Source: Bemisia tabaci (Eukaryota; Arthropoda; Insecta; Hemiptera; Aleyrodidae). Taken from it: a stretch of 64,000 bases of DNA. This document shows, piece by piece, positions 43,487 through 54,244 of this stretch. Where the stretch lies: the NCBI RefSeq assembly GCF_918797505.1, contig NC_092796.1, positions 52,916,851 through 52,980,850 of the forward strand, in the 5' to 3' direction. A program made the translations under genes and the position numbers. Position 1 is the stretch's first letter. Every line of letters begins with the position of its first letter. The notes beneath the pieces are model-generated. The model did no database searches. It saw nothing but the letters and a program-made list of their open reading frames with translations, and was not told the origin of the DNA.

Positions 43487-43700
43487 CACTGGAAAAAAAA
43501 CACTTTGGATCTTGGAGTCCAGACTCTCAAAAACATCGACAAGAAAAAGTACTTTTGATTCGATCAGAATCTAGCTTAAATCAAGAACCAAGCCTCTTAA
43601 TTTAAGCGGATTTCGTTTTGATTCAAGCAAAAAATCCGATTGAATCAAGTGTATTTTTCTTGTCAATGTTTTCCAAGAGTCTGGACTCTAGATCCAATGT

Positions 43701-43742
<42 letters not shown>

Positions 43743-43748
43743 CCAGTG
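43487..43748. mobile_element. Tc1/mariner-like MITE, TSD TA
   Basis: 262 bp from CACTGGAAAAAAAACAC to a T run ending CCAGTG, flanked by TA on both sides (43,485-43,486 and 43,749-43,750). Inner arms GGATCTTGGAGTCCAGACTC and GAGTCTGGACTCTAGATCC pair. The CACTGRAAAAA terminus with TA duplication is usual for Tc1/mariner-type MITEs. The 3' terminal T tract has grown to about 41 bp (43,702-43,742), far longer than the 8-A tract of the left end. Confidence 0.88.
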
Positions 43749-43873
43749 TAAGCATGACCACGTCCCAGTGCAAAAATTAGGATTTTTCCTAAATATAGTC
43801 TCACATACGGACTAAATTTGCAATGAGAAACTACTATTTCCGGCTCATTTAGAAAACAACATAAAATGCTATT

Positions 43874-44130
43874 CCGCCGTGCTAAAGGAGAAGAACGCCG
43901 ATTAGAACATTCGAGAGTTGCCAAATTTCCCGAGGTAAAAAGTTTATTTTTGAGAAAAGTTATGAAAATTTTTCCTTGAAATTTTTAGGAACTTTAGAAG
44001 AAATTGCGAACAAAAGTATCTGAAAAATTGAAAGAGGAACATTCATAGGTTTACCACGGAATTCGTGTGTTATCAAAGGAAATTTGGCAAGGCCTGAAGG
44101 TTCATACGGCGTTCTTCCTCAGCACGGCAG
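43874..44130. mobile_element. CTGCCGTGCTAAGG-family MITE, copy 6, TSD TATT
   Basis: 257-bp palindrome from CCGCCGTGCTAAAGG to CCTCAGCACGGCAG with TATT duplications (43,870-43,873 and 44,131-44,134). It is in reverse orientation to most other copies. Confidence 0.9.
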
Positions 44131-44134
44131 TATT

Positions 44135-45979
44135 AGTTGTACTTCGGTAGGTGAACCGGTAGGTGTTTCGGTTATATTTGTTCTTAATTGCAAAATATGT
44201 GCAAATATGTATTACGTACTCCTAAAATTCAGGAAATAAACCCCTGTTGAATATTGACATTAAGGCGGAGAAAAATGCCACTGAATTAGTAATTTATCTC
44301 TCTTGTATATGGATATGAATCCTGTATTTTGATTCTTGCGTTACATATTCTTTAAGCAGAAATAATAATTATACATCATTCCTCGCTTATCAAACCGGTG
44401 TTTTATCATATTATTTCAGCCATTTATAAATGAAAGGAGTCATAAAATCACATTATGTATATAGCTCAAAAAGACTTTTATTTTGACTTTGCAAGGAGCT
44501 GACTTCGAACTTTAGTTAGGCACTAAAGAAAAATTTTGTGGAAATGAAATGAGGAGCTACCCATCACTTTTAAAATAAATTAATATTTAAAAGATTACCT
44601 TCCCGATGATGACGGCAAATTAAATAAGGAGACTGAGAAAGTTTTGAAGTGTTTGTCTCCATTTCTCACTCGAGAGATGATTCAATTAGTTACGCAAAAG
44701 TTTTGACACCCTTTTCAGGGTTTCTCCAGTTTTAAAAAGTGAGATTTTTATAGAAAACCAATGCTTGGACCGAGCAATAATTAACTTCTGATCAATCCTT
44801 CAATGTGGGTCACAAAACTTTCTACTTGCAATGAAAGCTTAATATAATTTTCCGACAAAAAAAAAAAAAAAGTCTGAATACGTCCCAACCGATCGTAAAA
44901 GATTGTTTTGTGATTTTTTTGATAAAGTCACTGACGTGAGTGATTGGTTTCATATGGACACCAAAGTATTGTCATTAAAGTTTCACATTCAAGTATGGTA
45001 AACCGACTGGTTTTATCTTTGTCCGAGTAAGAGTCTTGAGACTGACTAGTCTTGAGAATCATAGCGAAACGCCTCCATACCGGGTGTATGCAATTATAAT
45101 TGCGTAAAAGTTTGAATAATTATCTCTCAATGAACTCGTTATAATTTTTGTGACTAAAACAGTGTCATCTTGCTATTCTGTCCGTCTGCGAAGACTTCCA
45201 TTCAGGAAGTTTTCCTAGAGATTGTATGTTGATTTATTTCATCTTATTTGTATCCTCCCAGATAAGATTTGAGCAAAATTCTCTTTACGTTTCGATTTCC
45301 GGGAAAGCGAGCAACAGGTTTGCTCTGTGCTACATAAATTAGTATATCAAATAAATATACGTGTAAGATTTTCTTTGAGGTCGCCCCGAGTTATTTTGTT
45401 CCATCTTTCGAGATTCTTCCTCTTAAAGAATAAAACAGCACTCCATTTCAATGTCCGTCTTTAACGAAAGTCTGTAAAAGAATCAAGAGGCTCACTCTTA
45501 GATATTTAAGGGATGATGAAGGAAGATACCGTCATTTCTGGAGCTCCGCCTTGAAGAGACTTTCGTGAAGATGACTCGTAAATCTGAGCCTTGTTTTTTA
45601 AATTATCATGAATGTGCCTTCATTTAGAGTGATAATGAGGCAAGAAAGCCGAATCGAGTTAACGACGAATTACGGAACGTTCAAACCCGTCCATTTAACT
45701 CCTACAATGGGAATCGGGTCAGGTGCGGTAGTTGCTTCTCTGTCGTCTCCTTGAAACTTTTAATTTTCGCTCATCGCCAACGAGCTCTTTTGCAGGATCT
45801 TCTGCCCCAGCTGGCAGAGAGGACTCGGTCGAGTTCTTTAATTAAAATTTCGCCTACGAATTGCCGGCGTAAAGGAAGAAGCAATTTCCCCAAATGACAC
45901 GGCGTCTAGGCTTTTGTGCGTATTAGAAAGACTTGAACCGGTCACGGGTGGCTGTTTCGCTTTCAAACTAACCAGAGCG
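44135..45979. other. Unassigned sequence
   Basis: No gene, RNA gene or repeat partner was recognised. It is AT-rich with a 16-bp A run near 44,857. Confidence 0.45.
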
Positions 45980-46232
45980 CTGCCGTGATAAGGAAGAACG
46001 CCGTATGAACCCTCAGACGTTGCCAAATTCCCTTAGATAAAACACGAATTTCCTGGTCAAATTATGAATATTTTCCTTCCAATTTTTCAGATAATTTTGT
46101 TTGCGATCTCACCTAAAGTTCCTGAAAATTTCAAGGAAAAATATTCATAAATTTTCTCAAAATTGAGCATTTTATCTCGGGAAATTTGGCAACTCTCGGC
46201 TGTTCATACGGCGTTCTTTCTTAAGAAGGCAG
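45980..46232. mobile_element. CTGCCGTGCTAAGG-family MITE, copy 7
   Basis: 253-bp palindrome from CTGCCGTGATAAGGAAG to CTTTCTTAAGAAGGCAG. Flanks AGCG and CGCG share three of four positions. Confidence 0.87.
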
Positions 46233-46391
46233 CGCGGGGAGAATTTCGCAATGGCAATTTGTGACGTTTTTGTGAGGATGATCTTGTTGCCCGCCGTTGC
46301 TTGTCGTTGCCCCGGGACCTTGTGAAAAGGGAAAGTGTGTAATTCGGCCGCACAAGAATTGTCATTAGTCTTGATAATTTAGATCATGAGC

Positions 46392-46470
46392 CTCCTCTCC
46401 CTTTCCCTTCCTCCTCTTCCTCTTCCTTCCTCCTCTTCCTCTCCCTTTCTCCTCTTCCCCTCCCCTCCGC
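46392..46470. repeat. CT-rich microsatellite-like tract
   Basis: Runs of CCTCTTCC, CTCCCTTTC and similar give an all-pyrimidine plus strand. The overlapping 160-codon frame (46,386-46,868) owes its leader-like start to this tract and is not accepted as a gene. Confidence 0.85.
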
Positions 46471-46538
46471 CCTCGGTGTGCCTCCAGATGTCGCGCCAAA
46501 TCTTCACCCGCTTTTCCGTCACGGTTCCCAAATACCTA

Positions 46539-47113
46539 CTTGAGCTTTATAAGCTTTTCCAATGGCTAGGAAATCTAAGAAAGTCACACAAGCTTTGGGA
46601 GATTATACTTTTTTCGTCCGATTTTCCTATTTATGTCACATTATTCCCAGCACAGAGTTGGGCTCTGCGAGTTTTTTTAACAAAAAAGAAAACAATAAAA
46701 GAAAAGAAAAAAAAATCTGTCCATCTTTACATGAGCCTTGATCTCACGATGGTACCAGACATCCCGTCTGTTTACAGCCCCCGAGGAAAGCTGCCCAGGT
46801 TACTTTTGGGGCGCCGCGCGCCTTCAATTCCGTGCGACACTCCTCGCACTACCGCGGAGTTAGTTTAGTTGCGTGACCTAATGTAACCCAACCTAGAGTC
46901 TTCCGTGGCAGTTCCACGCCTCACTTTCGTGGATTTGAATAAATTGGATTAGCATCATCATGCAAACTTGAGCTTTATAAGCTTTTCCAATGGCTAGGAA
47001 ATCTAAGAAAGTCGCACAACCTTTGGGAGATTAACCTTTTTTCCGACCGATTTTCCTATTTATGTCACATTATTCCCAGCACAGAGTTGGGCTCTGCGAG
47101 TTTTTTTTTAACA
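46539..47113 (+). repeat. Direct duplication of a 150-bp segment
   Basis: 46,539-46,690 and 46,967-47,113 share ACTTGAGCTTTATAAGC, CCAATGGCTAGGAAATC and CACAGAGTTGGGCTCTGCGA at high identity, both followed by a T run and an AAC-A-rich stretch. The offset is about 428 bp. The intervening piece contains CGCCTTCAATTCCGTGCG, a module seen in other repeats. Confidence 0.9.
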
Positions 47114-47249
47114 AAAAAAAAAGAAAAAAATAGAAAATAAAAAATAAAAAAAACCAAGGGTCTCCATCTTTTTAGCATTTAATTGAGATGTTACTTATTG
47201 GGAAAAAGTATCTCTAAATTCATTCAAGATTTTGATGAATAAAAATGGC

Positions 47250-47508
47250 CCGCGTTAAGCAGGACGGAACCATGGACATTAGCCATTACCTTTCATCAAA
47301 CAATTTTGTTTTCTTTTTTTTTCTTTTTTTCAGGAGAACGGCCCCATAGATTATATTAAAAATTTCAGGGAATTTTCCTTACCTGTCAGAGAAAATTCCG
47401 TGAAATTTTCAAAAGAATCTACACCACCGTTCCGTGAAAAAAAAAAATAAATCACCCGATGATGGTTGATGTGATTTGATACATTCCTCTTTCCTTGATG
47501 TGATCCAA
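47250..47508. mobile_element. Decayed GGAC...GTCC family A MITE
   Basis: The left end GGCCCGCGTTAAGCAGGA, then GGAACCATGGACATTAGCC, and the right end GGTTGATGTGATTTGATAC, GATGTGATCC follow family A with many changes. The length, 259 bp, fits. No TSD is preserved. Confidence 0.6.
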
Positions 47509-47532
47509 AGAATCCACGAGAAAGAGCGAATT

Positions 47533-48241
47533 GTCAGATCTGAAACGTCGCAAACCGAGTTGCATGGTTTGGTAGCTGAACCATGGATCTGAATCTCTAT
47601 GACGAACGGAAAGGCGTTTTATTAGTTAATTAGGAAGGCAATGGAGATGTTGCATGTGTGAGGAATTTGCGATTTGACTATTGATAATCATGTAAAAGTT
47701 CGCGAGAAACACGATGGCGCCACTGGTTTTCTCTGAAATCAACTCCCAAGCTCAAAAAAGCTCTCAAGTTGAGGCCAAAATGGAAGGGATATCCCACGCT
47801 ATCCTGGGAGTCCGCGTCTACGTCAAGACAAACTCTCCATGCAAAGATGGAAAGCAAATAAATACATTAGCAGTGATGCCGTGTTTTCAGTTTTAGAGTC
47901 CCCAAATAAAATGGCAGCCCTGTCAATGTATTTGCTCCCTATCTTTGCACGGAGAGTTTGTTTTGATGTAGAGGTGGACTCTCAGAATGGCGTGGGATAT
48001 CCCCTCCATTTTTGCCTCAACTTGAGAGCTTTTTCTGAGCTTGGGAGTTTATTTCAGAGAAAACCATCGTGTTTCTCGCGAACTTTTACGTAAGAATCAG
48101 CAGTCAAACCGCAAAGTCCTCAAAAATGCAACATCTCCGTTGTCAGATCTGAAACTTCGGAAACCGAGTTGCGTAGTTTGGTAGCTGAACCGTGGATCTG
48201 AATTTCTATGACGGACGGAAAGGCATTTTATTAGTGAAAGG
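47533..48241. repeat. 100-bp direct repeats flanking a palindrome
   Basis: CAGATCTGAAACGTCGCAAA to ATGACGAACGGAAAGGC (about 47,533-47,632) is repeated at about 48,142-48,241. The repeats resemble the arm tip of the CATATCGACGG family (GTCGCAAACCGAG, GGTTTGGTAG). They enclose the 503-bp palindrome listed next. Confidence 0.85.
47639..48141. mobile_element. 503-bp palindromic element, TIR AAYGGAGATGTTGCAT
   Basis: The left arm AATGGAGATGTTGCATGTG is mirrored by ATGCAACATCTCCGTT at the right. Arms of about 230 bp stay paired through CGAGAAACACGATGG, CTCTCAAGTTGAGG and GGGATATCCCACGC. A single arm is found at 9,392-9,625. No frame of interest. Confidence 0.85.
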
Positions 48242-48555
48242 AACGTAATTCAGGTCTGCTGGGAAATTCAATGCGTGGATTCGATTGGGAGGAGACTCCT
48301 GGCACCCAGGCCCAGGCTCTAATCACGGTGAGCAGGTGTCTCTCTGAGCGGAGACGATGTGGCAGCTGGACTCTCAATCTTAATTGAACAGACGAGGAAG
48401 TAATGAGAGCCGTGCCCTAAGGGCCCGCCGCCCGCAAACAAAAAGAAAAATCCAACAACTTCCCTCGTATTCTCTCAGACTCTCCAAAAGCACAGTACTC
48501 AGCTGAGGGTCTCAGCTGAGCACTGAACTCTTACGGACCCCAACAACTCTTCGCT
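48242..48555. other. Unassigned sequence
   Basis: No gene was recognised. Contains CTCAGCTGAGGGTCTCAGCTGAG, a small local repeat near 48,499. Confidence 0.4.
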
Positions 48556-48800
48556 TATGGCCGGTGAAACTACAAAAACGCGTATTTCAGTTTGAGACGC
48601 TTCAGACTTTCTGACATAATTCATTTTTAAAATTTAAGAATACTCAAGGTCATTTCTTGAAAATCTTCCTGATTTGCCTTCTTCGTGAAAATGAATATTT
48701 CAAGTCATAGTGGTTAAACCGCTTCTCATAAAATAAAATTAGATTGGAGATTTTGGGACACCGAAAACAAGATGGGCATTTTGTAGTCTTCGTCAGCCGT
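48556..48800. mobile_element. Diverged CATATCGACGG-family MITE
   Basis: GGCCGGTGAAACTACAAAAAC at the left, TTTCTTGAAAATCTTCCTGA in the centre and GGGACACCGAAAACAAGATG at the right follow the family order at low similarity. Confidence 0.5.
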
Positions 48801-49005
48801 GTTTTGAACATGCTATCGCGCGAACGCGATCGCGGCAAAAATCTATGTCACGCAAAAGTCTTAAATGACACTGTAGATTTACAAATAATATTTCGATTTT
48901 GCACAAGATACCATTTAAAAGTATCAAATGGGGCTACGGCTGAACATTCATAGCACGTGCCACATGGGTAGATAATCTGACCGTTCATACAGGCATAGTT
49001 GGATT

Positions 49006-49027
49006 TTTTTTTTTTTTTTTTTTTTTT
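49006..49027. repeat. Poly(T) run, 22 bp
   Basis: Simple homopolymer in otherwise unassigned sequence. Confidence 0.85.
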
Positions 49028-49214
49028 ATCAGAAAGATCAGGAGCAGAATGCATTTTGTAAAAACTAGGAGGGATGCACTTTTCACGCCCTGCGTTTTTA
49101 GTGTATTTTCCGAAGAAAATACACTATTTAATTTTCGATGGAGCAGTCTCTGAATCCTAACTTTGGATTGCGGTAACCTATCATCCATGTGCTAACTTCT
49201 GAATTGCAATATGA

Positions 49215-49741
49215 CTATGGCCAACGTGCGAAACCACGTATTTCCATCGCGGTGTTTCAAGATTTCCGCTCCTATTTTATTTTCTCAAAGAGAAAGTAGC
49301 AAACACGTCTTGAAATTCGTGCAGAATACACTGCCGACAGAGAAGAATACACAAGGCAGCTCTCCAGAAATTGCGTGGTCTAGTTTTCTGAAGGAAAAGT
49401 AACGTATGACAGCTCTGCTGTTCTAAGGAAAAATGCCGTATGAACCTTGAGGTGTGTCCAGATTACTTTTAATAAAACACAAATTTTCTGGGTAAACTTA
49501 TGCATATTTTTCTCCAATTTTTTCAGATTATTATGTTTGCAATTTCACCTAAAGCTCCTGAAAATTTCACAGAAAAATATTCATAACTTTCCTTAAAAAT
49601 AAACATTTTAACAAAGGAAATTTGGCAACTCTCGAAGGTTCCTAAGCGTTCAGAAGCATTCTTCTTTAGCACGGCAGAGCTGAAGTCTGCAACGGCGCAA
49701 ACAAATTTGATTGGATTCGCATTTTGGCCGTCGATTTGCAG
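49215..49741. mobile_element. CATATCGACGG-family MITE, split by another MITE
   Basis: The left part (CGTGCGAAACCACGTATTTC to GTAACGTATGAC) and right part (GAAGTCTGCAACGGCGCAAA to GGCCGTCGATTTGCAG) are contiguous in the family consensus. The CTGCCGTGCTAAGG-family element at 49,415-49,677 separates them, with AGCT duplicated. Confidence 0.8.
49415..49677. mobile_element. CTGCCGTGCTAAGG-family MITE, copy 8, nested, TSD AGCT
   Basis: 263-bp palindrome from CTGCTGTTCTAAGG to CTTTAGCACGGCAG, flanked by AGCT (49,411-49,414 and 49,678-49,681). It is about 10 bp longer than its relatives because of a small duplication near CCTAAGCGTTCAGAAGC. Confidence 0.9.
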
Positions 49742-52356
49742 GTCAGAGAGTCCCAAGAATTTGGTGCTTAAAATGAACCCAGTCAATGAAATGATTTCTA
49801 ATGTGTTCTGAATTTTTGTTGACAGATAGTGTGCGGTATTTTAGTGGTTATAATGGGATGTGTCGCATGCATAGAAGAAAGAGGAGATCTTACGAACCTG
49901 GATTTGGAATCCCAGCTGGTCTCTCCACAGTCATAGCGGCAGGTAATTTGTTTATCTCTTTTTCGGCTGAAATCATATCTCAGTGCTGTAAAAATGATCG
50001 CATTATGTATTTTATGCTTAAATTCTCCTCTTTATGAAATAAAAATTAATTGAAACGAAATGATACAGGAGATTATTTTTGAGAAAAAATCGCGCACTGA
50101 ACGCGCGCGTCGTAGATAGACGGAGTGAAAACATTGGAATTTGCAGTTAGCAGCATATGGACGTGAAGCACTTCTATATGATAATGCCCGAAAAATATGA
50201 AATTCCGGGTAAAAAGCTTTTTCAAAAATTCAAGGGAAATAGTGTAGCTCCGAATCCATCGAAAATCAACGGATTTGAAGGGTTTCGCTTCTAAATTTCA
50301 CACTGGACTATGGCGGTCAAAAAATGGAAGCCCTCAAAGAATTGTCATAAAATTCAGCGCTCTTACGCTGCGAAAATAGACTGATAGTTACGTGGTAAAA
50401 CTTGGATGGATCCATTTTCCAACTAGCTGTAATAGGAAGATTTCACCTCTCACGACTGTGAATCTTTGAAAATGGTCAGCGCTGCAGACTTAAGGAAAGA
50501 CAGGACGCCTTCAATTGTATGCCTACGCAAAACGGAAATCTCTGAAGCACGAATAGTTGCATCCGATCGCCGTGTGGTGTATGTGCCGTTGTGTGCTCGT
50601 CGTATTTGTCAGCCTCCCCCGCAATTTTCTTTTTTGCGGGAAAACACGGAACTTTTAAATTGGTAAAATGCGAATCTCAATATACTCACGCGAGTACATC
50701 ATAATTTTATTAAATTACTTTAACAGTATTTTAACAATAATTATAATATTTGTGAGGGGAGTGAAACACTGGAAAGTACTGTAAACTTGCCCTTGCTTTA
50801 AAATATACCATTGACAATGTAATATACAAGAGAATCTTTTTTCGACGCTTTAATTACAAATCATTTAACTGGCGCACAGCCCTGTTCCTTTTTTTATTGT
50901 ATGCCCAGTAATTGTATGTAGCGAGAAAAATGAATTGTAGATATAAAGCTCTGATTAATTTTGGAAGTAAAATGGCCGAGGGAGCGAAGACTTGGCGAGC
51001 GTGAACGCCTGTCGACCTGAGGTTGAAATTAAAGATTCCGTACGTCTGCCACTTCTGCCAGTCGATTGGAGTATAGACGCAGCTTCTGCTTCCTTCTCCC
51101 TCCCCCCCCCCCCCTTCATATTAGATTGCACTTCCGCTCCAGCTGACGAGTGTTGATTTTCATTACTGCCACTCAAATGTGTAACCTTGTCACATCTCTA
51201 ACAACTAGAATAGTTAAGAGAAATCCTACTTTCTATTAAATACTCCATCACTTGTCCTGAGAGACCTCAAAAATGTAAAAATGGAAAATTAATAATTTAT
51301 ATTCCAAGAAATTGTTCATTTGGAGCTGATCCACGCGAATGCCACATGCTACAGTGGCGGGTTCCCGGCCAAGGGGATCCCTCCTCGGGCCAGAAAAAAG
51401 GGAAAAGAAAAAAGAGGGGAAATGACGAAAATGTCAGGGAAAATTTGTTAAATCACCTTCATTTGCTTGCTAGAATGGGTTTGAGATTTTGAACAAGAAA
51501 TTTTGCGCGAAAACTATTTTCAATTATGCATTTTTTAACCATCCGTCAGATCTTCAATTGTCGGGGAATTTCACCAGAATGTGTCAGGGATCAGGGAAAT
51601 GTCAGGTATTTCCTTTTTCTAAATTCCGTGGCAACCCTGACTTAAATGCCTCAACTTCATTAAAATTTCACGCAAGGCGCAATTCACTAATAAAAAGTCA
51701 CTGCGTAAAGAAACCTCTAACGGGAGTTAAATTAGGAAAATAGGACCTTTCAGAGAACGTCATCCATCCCCAGAGATATCAGAGTATATCCGACTAAAGA
51801 CCGGAACGATACAAAACTTTATAAATAGGTACTTCATCTGCGGTAAATCTTCAAGTCCGCAGTTAGAAACCTGCGAATTTCTAGCGGGTGTTGAGGACCC
51901 ATATCTTCTCGTCTCCACGCAACTGCAATTAATCTGGAGCAGAGAGACGGATCGTCTTAATGATAACCCTGCAAATACGGGTCGTTACCCTGTTGCGTAA
52001 TACGTTGTCCCTATCCGTCCCTCCTTTCTGAATTGGAGGATTTTGCGAGGTTGCCAGGAGTCAGACGAAAGGTCGCCGGCTTTTTCATGTCTTTTATAGT
52101 GAAAATTCCTAATCATGCAGCTGCATTGTGATCAGAAGGAATTTCGATTGTAGCGATGGAAAAAGTTTTAAGGAAGAACGTCCCAGTAGCGACGACCCTT
52201 AAATCAACATTTTAGAAGCTCGTCGCAAGTTCAAAAAGAGAAATCTCGAAAAAACTTTTAAAATTTACATTCAGGAAATCCTTTTCGATTTTTTTTTTTT
52301 TTTTTTTTCAAAGTAAAATTTACAAGAAGTAAACTTTAGTAAGTAATGCTTAACCT
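49742..52356. other. Unassigned sequence
   Basis: No gene recognised. There is a C11 run near 51,104, GTCAGGGAAA-type repeats at 51,430-51,605 resembling the interior of the 510-bp hAT-like element at 63.3 kb, and a T run at 52,289-52,309. Confidence 0.4.
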
Positions 52357-52440
52357 TAAAATACCATTTTGGCTCCTGTTCGATTGATTTTTGTGAAACT
52401 CGGTATCAAGGGTACTTTTTGACAAGATGAGATGGAAAAG
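52357..52440 (+). repeat. Relic of the 130-bp satellite
   Basis: AAAATACCATTTTGGCTCCTG, TTCGATTGATTTTTGTGAAAC, TCGGTATCAAGGGTACTTTT follow the unit order of the 16.5-kb array at lower similarity. Confidence 0.6.
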
Positions 52441-52559
52441 AAACCTCTCGGTATAACAATTTCGGACTTTCAAAATTCGTTTAAAATAAAGTATCCGTTT
52501 AAAATAAAGTTGAATACTTTATTTAAACTGAAAATTTCATTTTCAGCTCTTTGTAACCC

Positions 52560-52930
52560 TTATATATGAAAATTACTCATCGCTTGGCATTCCACGTATG
52601 TAGCGCAAATAGCACACTAAGTCAACGCATGGAGAGTCATCTATCCGTAGATCGCGGTCGGACCACTATAAAACGCCTTCAAATGCGTATGATACTGTGC
52701 AACACACCAAAGTTTAAATAGTTGTATTCTTAGGTTGGAACCTAACTCAAAGATAATTTCTCTACCGAATAAGGCATTTTAACCTGTGAACTGCTGTGTT
52801 TCAAGTTACCTTTCATATTTTATGACCATTATCGTCCCTGACAAATAATGTAAGCCTTAATTGACCTTCAAAGAAAGAATTATCATTGTATAAATGTGGC
52901 CAACGAAAGAGGCTCGCCTAAACGGAAACC
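52560..52930 (+). repeat. Dispersed 350-bp repeat, copy 2
   Basis: Begins ATGAAAATTACTCATCGC and ends GAGGCTCGCCTAAACGGAAACC. It includes the TTAGGTTGGAACCTAA hairpin and CACTATAAAACGCC. It lies between two relics of the 130-bp satellite, as if inserted into them. Confidence 0.88.
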
Positions 52931-52959
52931 TGTTCATGAAACTTTCCTAGTTTTTAAGT

Positions 52960-53205
52960 GTGTCCGGTATATAATGGGAGCTATTTTTTAACAGAAAACT
53001 TGAATTTCCAGTCAAATTTTCAAAATCCATTAAAAAAAATCCATAATGGCGGACACGGCCTAAAATGCTATCTCTGCTCCTCTTCGATCGATTTTTGTGA
53101 TACTCAGTATCCCGCGGTATGTTTTGACGGGGAACTCGAACTTTCAGTCAAATTTGTCAACATTCCAAAATCCAAGGTAGTGGACGTGGCCCAAAGTGCT
53201 GTATT
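52960..53205 (+). repeat. Two diverged 130-bp satellite units
   Basis: GAAAACTTGAATTTCCAGTC, CATAATGGCGGACACGGCC, GCTATCTCTGCTCC and a second GGGGAACTCGAACTTTCAGT, AAGGTAGTGGACGTGGCC repeat at about 130 bp. They are older than the array at 16.5 kb and lie outside any detectable hAT element. Confidence 0.8.
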
Positions 53206-53293
53206 GGATTTTCCAATTGTTTGTTGGATGTTATTGGATGTTGTAACATAACGCACTATTTTGTTAAAAATTAATCGGCTTTATATATATGAA

Positions 53294-53490
53294 CACATGA
53301 CTTGATGCAAATGGAATTTTTTTCCAAAACCGATTATAAATGACGTACTTTTATTTTTTACACGATGGCCATTCGGGCGGGCCGCCCATCTTTAGGTGAC
53401 TAAAACGTTTCAGTTGGCCATAGCGTAAAAAATAAAAGTAAGTCGTTTATAATCCGTTTTGGAAAAAATTTCAATTTGCATCAAGTCGTG
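53294..53490. mobile_element. Hairpin element, 197 bp
   Basis: The left arm CACATGACTTGATGCAAATG through CGTACTTTTATTTTTTAC pairs with GTAAAAAATAAAAGTAAG through CATTTGCATCAAGTCGTG-like sequence over about 75 bp each side of CGGGCGGGCCGCCC. No TSD was seen. Confidence 0.75.
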
Positions 53491-54188
53491 TTTGCCAAAA
53501 GTATTTATCCTCGCAATCAAGATATGTATTTATTCTCTGTTCATTTTCAAAATGAATTCTCCGTCAGTCGATACAGACCTTGATATGGGCGCGCTCTCCA
53601 ACACTGATGTGTGGAAACTCCTTGTTTACTCATTCGTTTGATTATGTATCTATTTAGTTTTTGATCCGGTTAAATTGGCTCTGAGCTTGAAAAGTCATTT
53701 AAAATGGTCTTTATTTCATTATCATAGTTATTTAGCACCTAGCATTCAAGTAGACAAGCGGGTTTTCTCTGAAGCTCTGCAAATTCCTTAGTAATTTATT
53801 AGTTCTATCTGGTAAGAATAACGGATCCAAATAGTGAAGGATGGAAAGCCAAGGGACCCATCTCCAGGTTGAGGGAACTGTGACAGGGCTGCGGCCTAGG
53901 CGCGTACTGGATTTACATCTTGTCTACTCAGGCTTTAGCTTTTAACAAATTACGTCAGAGCTGTATGTTCAGGGTCTCTAAGAAATTCGCAAGCGAGAAT
54001 CTTCCTAAACGCTCCCTCATTTTTTTCTAAGTCGAGGAGGAAGAGGAGGAGGAGGAGAAATTTTCTGACTATTCTCTTTTTTTTATTCTTCTAGAAACCG
54101 GCCCAAAACAAGTGGATAGGTTACGAAAATTAGAAACGATAGTTAAAATAACTGCTAAAATGTAAATGAATGAAACTTTCTTCCACCT

Positions 54189-54189
<1 letters not shown>
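53491..54189. other. Unassigned sequence
   Basis: A GAGGAAGAGGAGGAGGAGGA purine tract lies near 54,037. No gene was recognised. Confidence 0.4.

Positions 54190-54240
<51 letters not shown>
54190..54240. repeat. Poly(T) run, 51 bp
   Basis: Uninterrupted T tract with no recognisable retroposon on either side. Confidence 0.9.

Positions 54241-54244
<4 letters not shown>

Noticed and set aside
46386..46868. 160-codon frame with a hydrophobic, signal-peptide-like start.
   Set aside because: The start is a translated CT-rich tract and the rest overlaps a directly duplicated segment with a poly(A)-like stretch (KKKTIKEKKKK).
47533..48241. Small LTR retrotransposon (TRIM) from the 100-bp direct repeats.
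   Set aside because: No primer-binding site or polypurine tract was seen, and the interior is a palindrome matched by a half copy at 9.4 kb.
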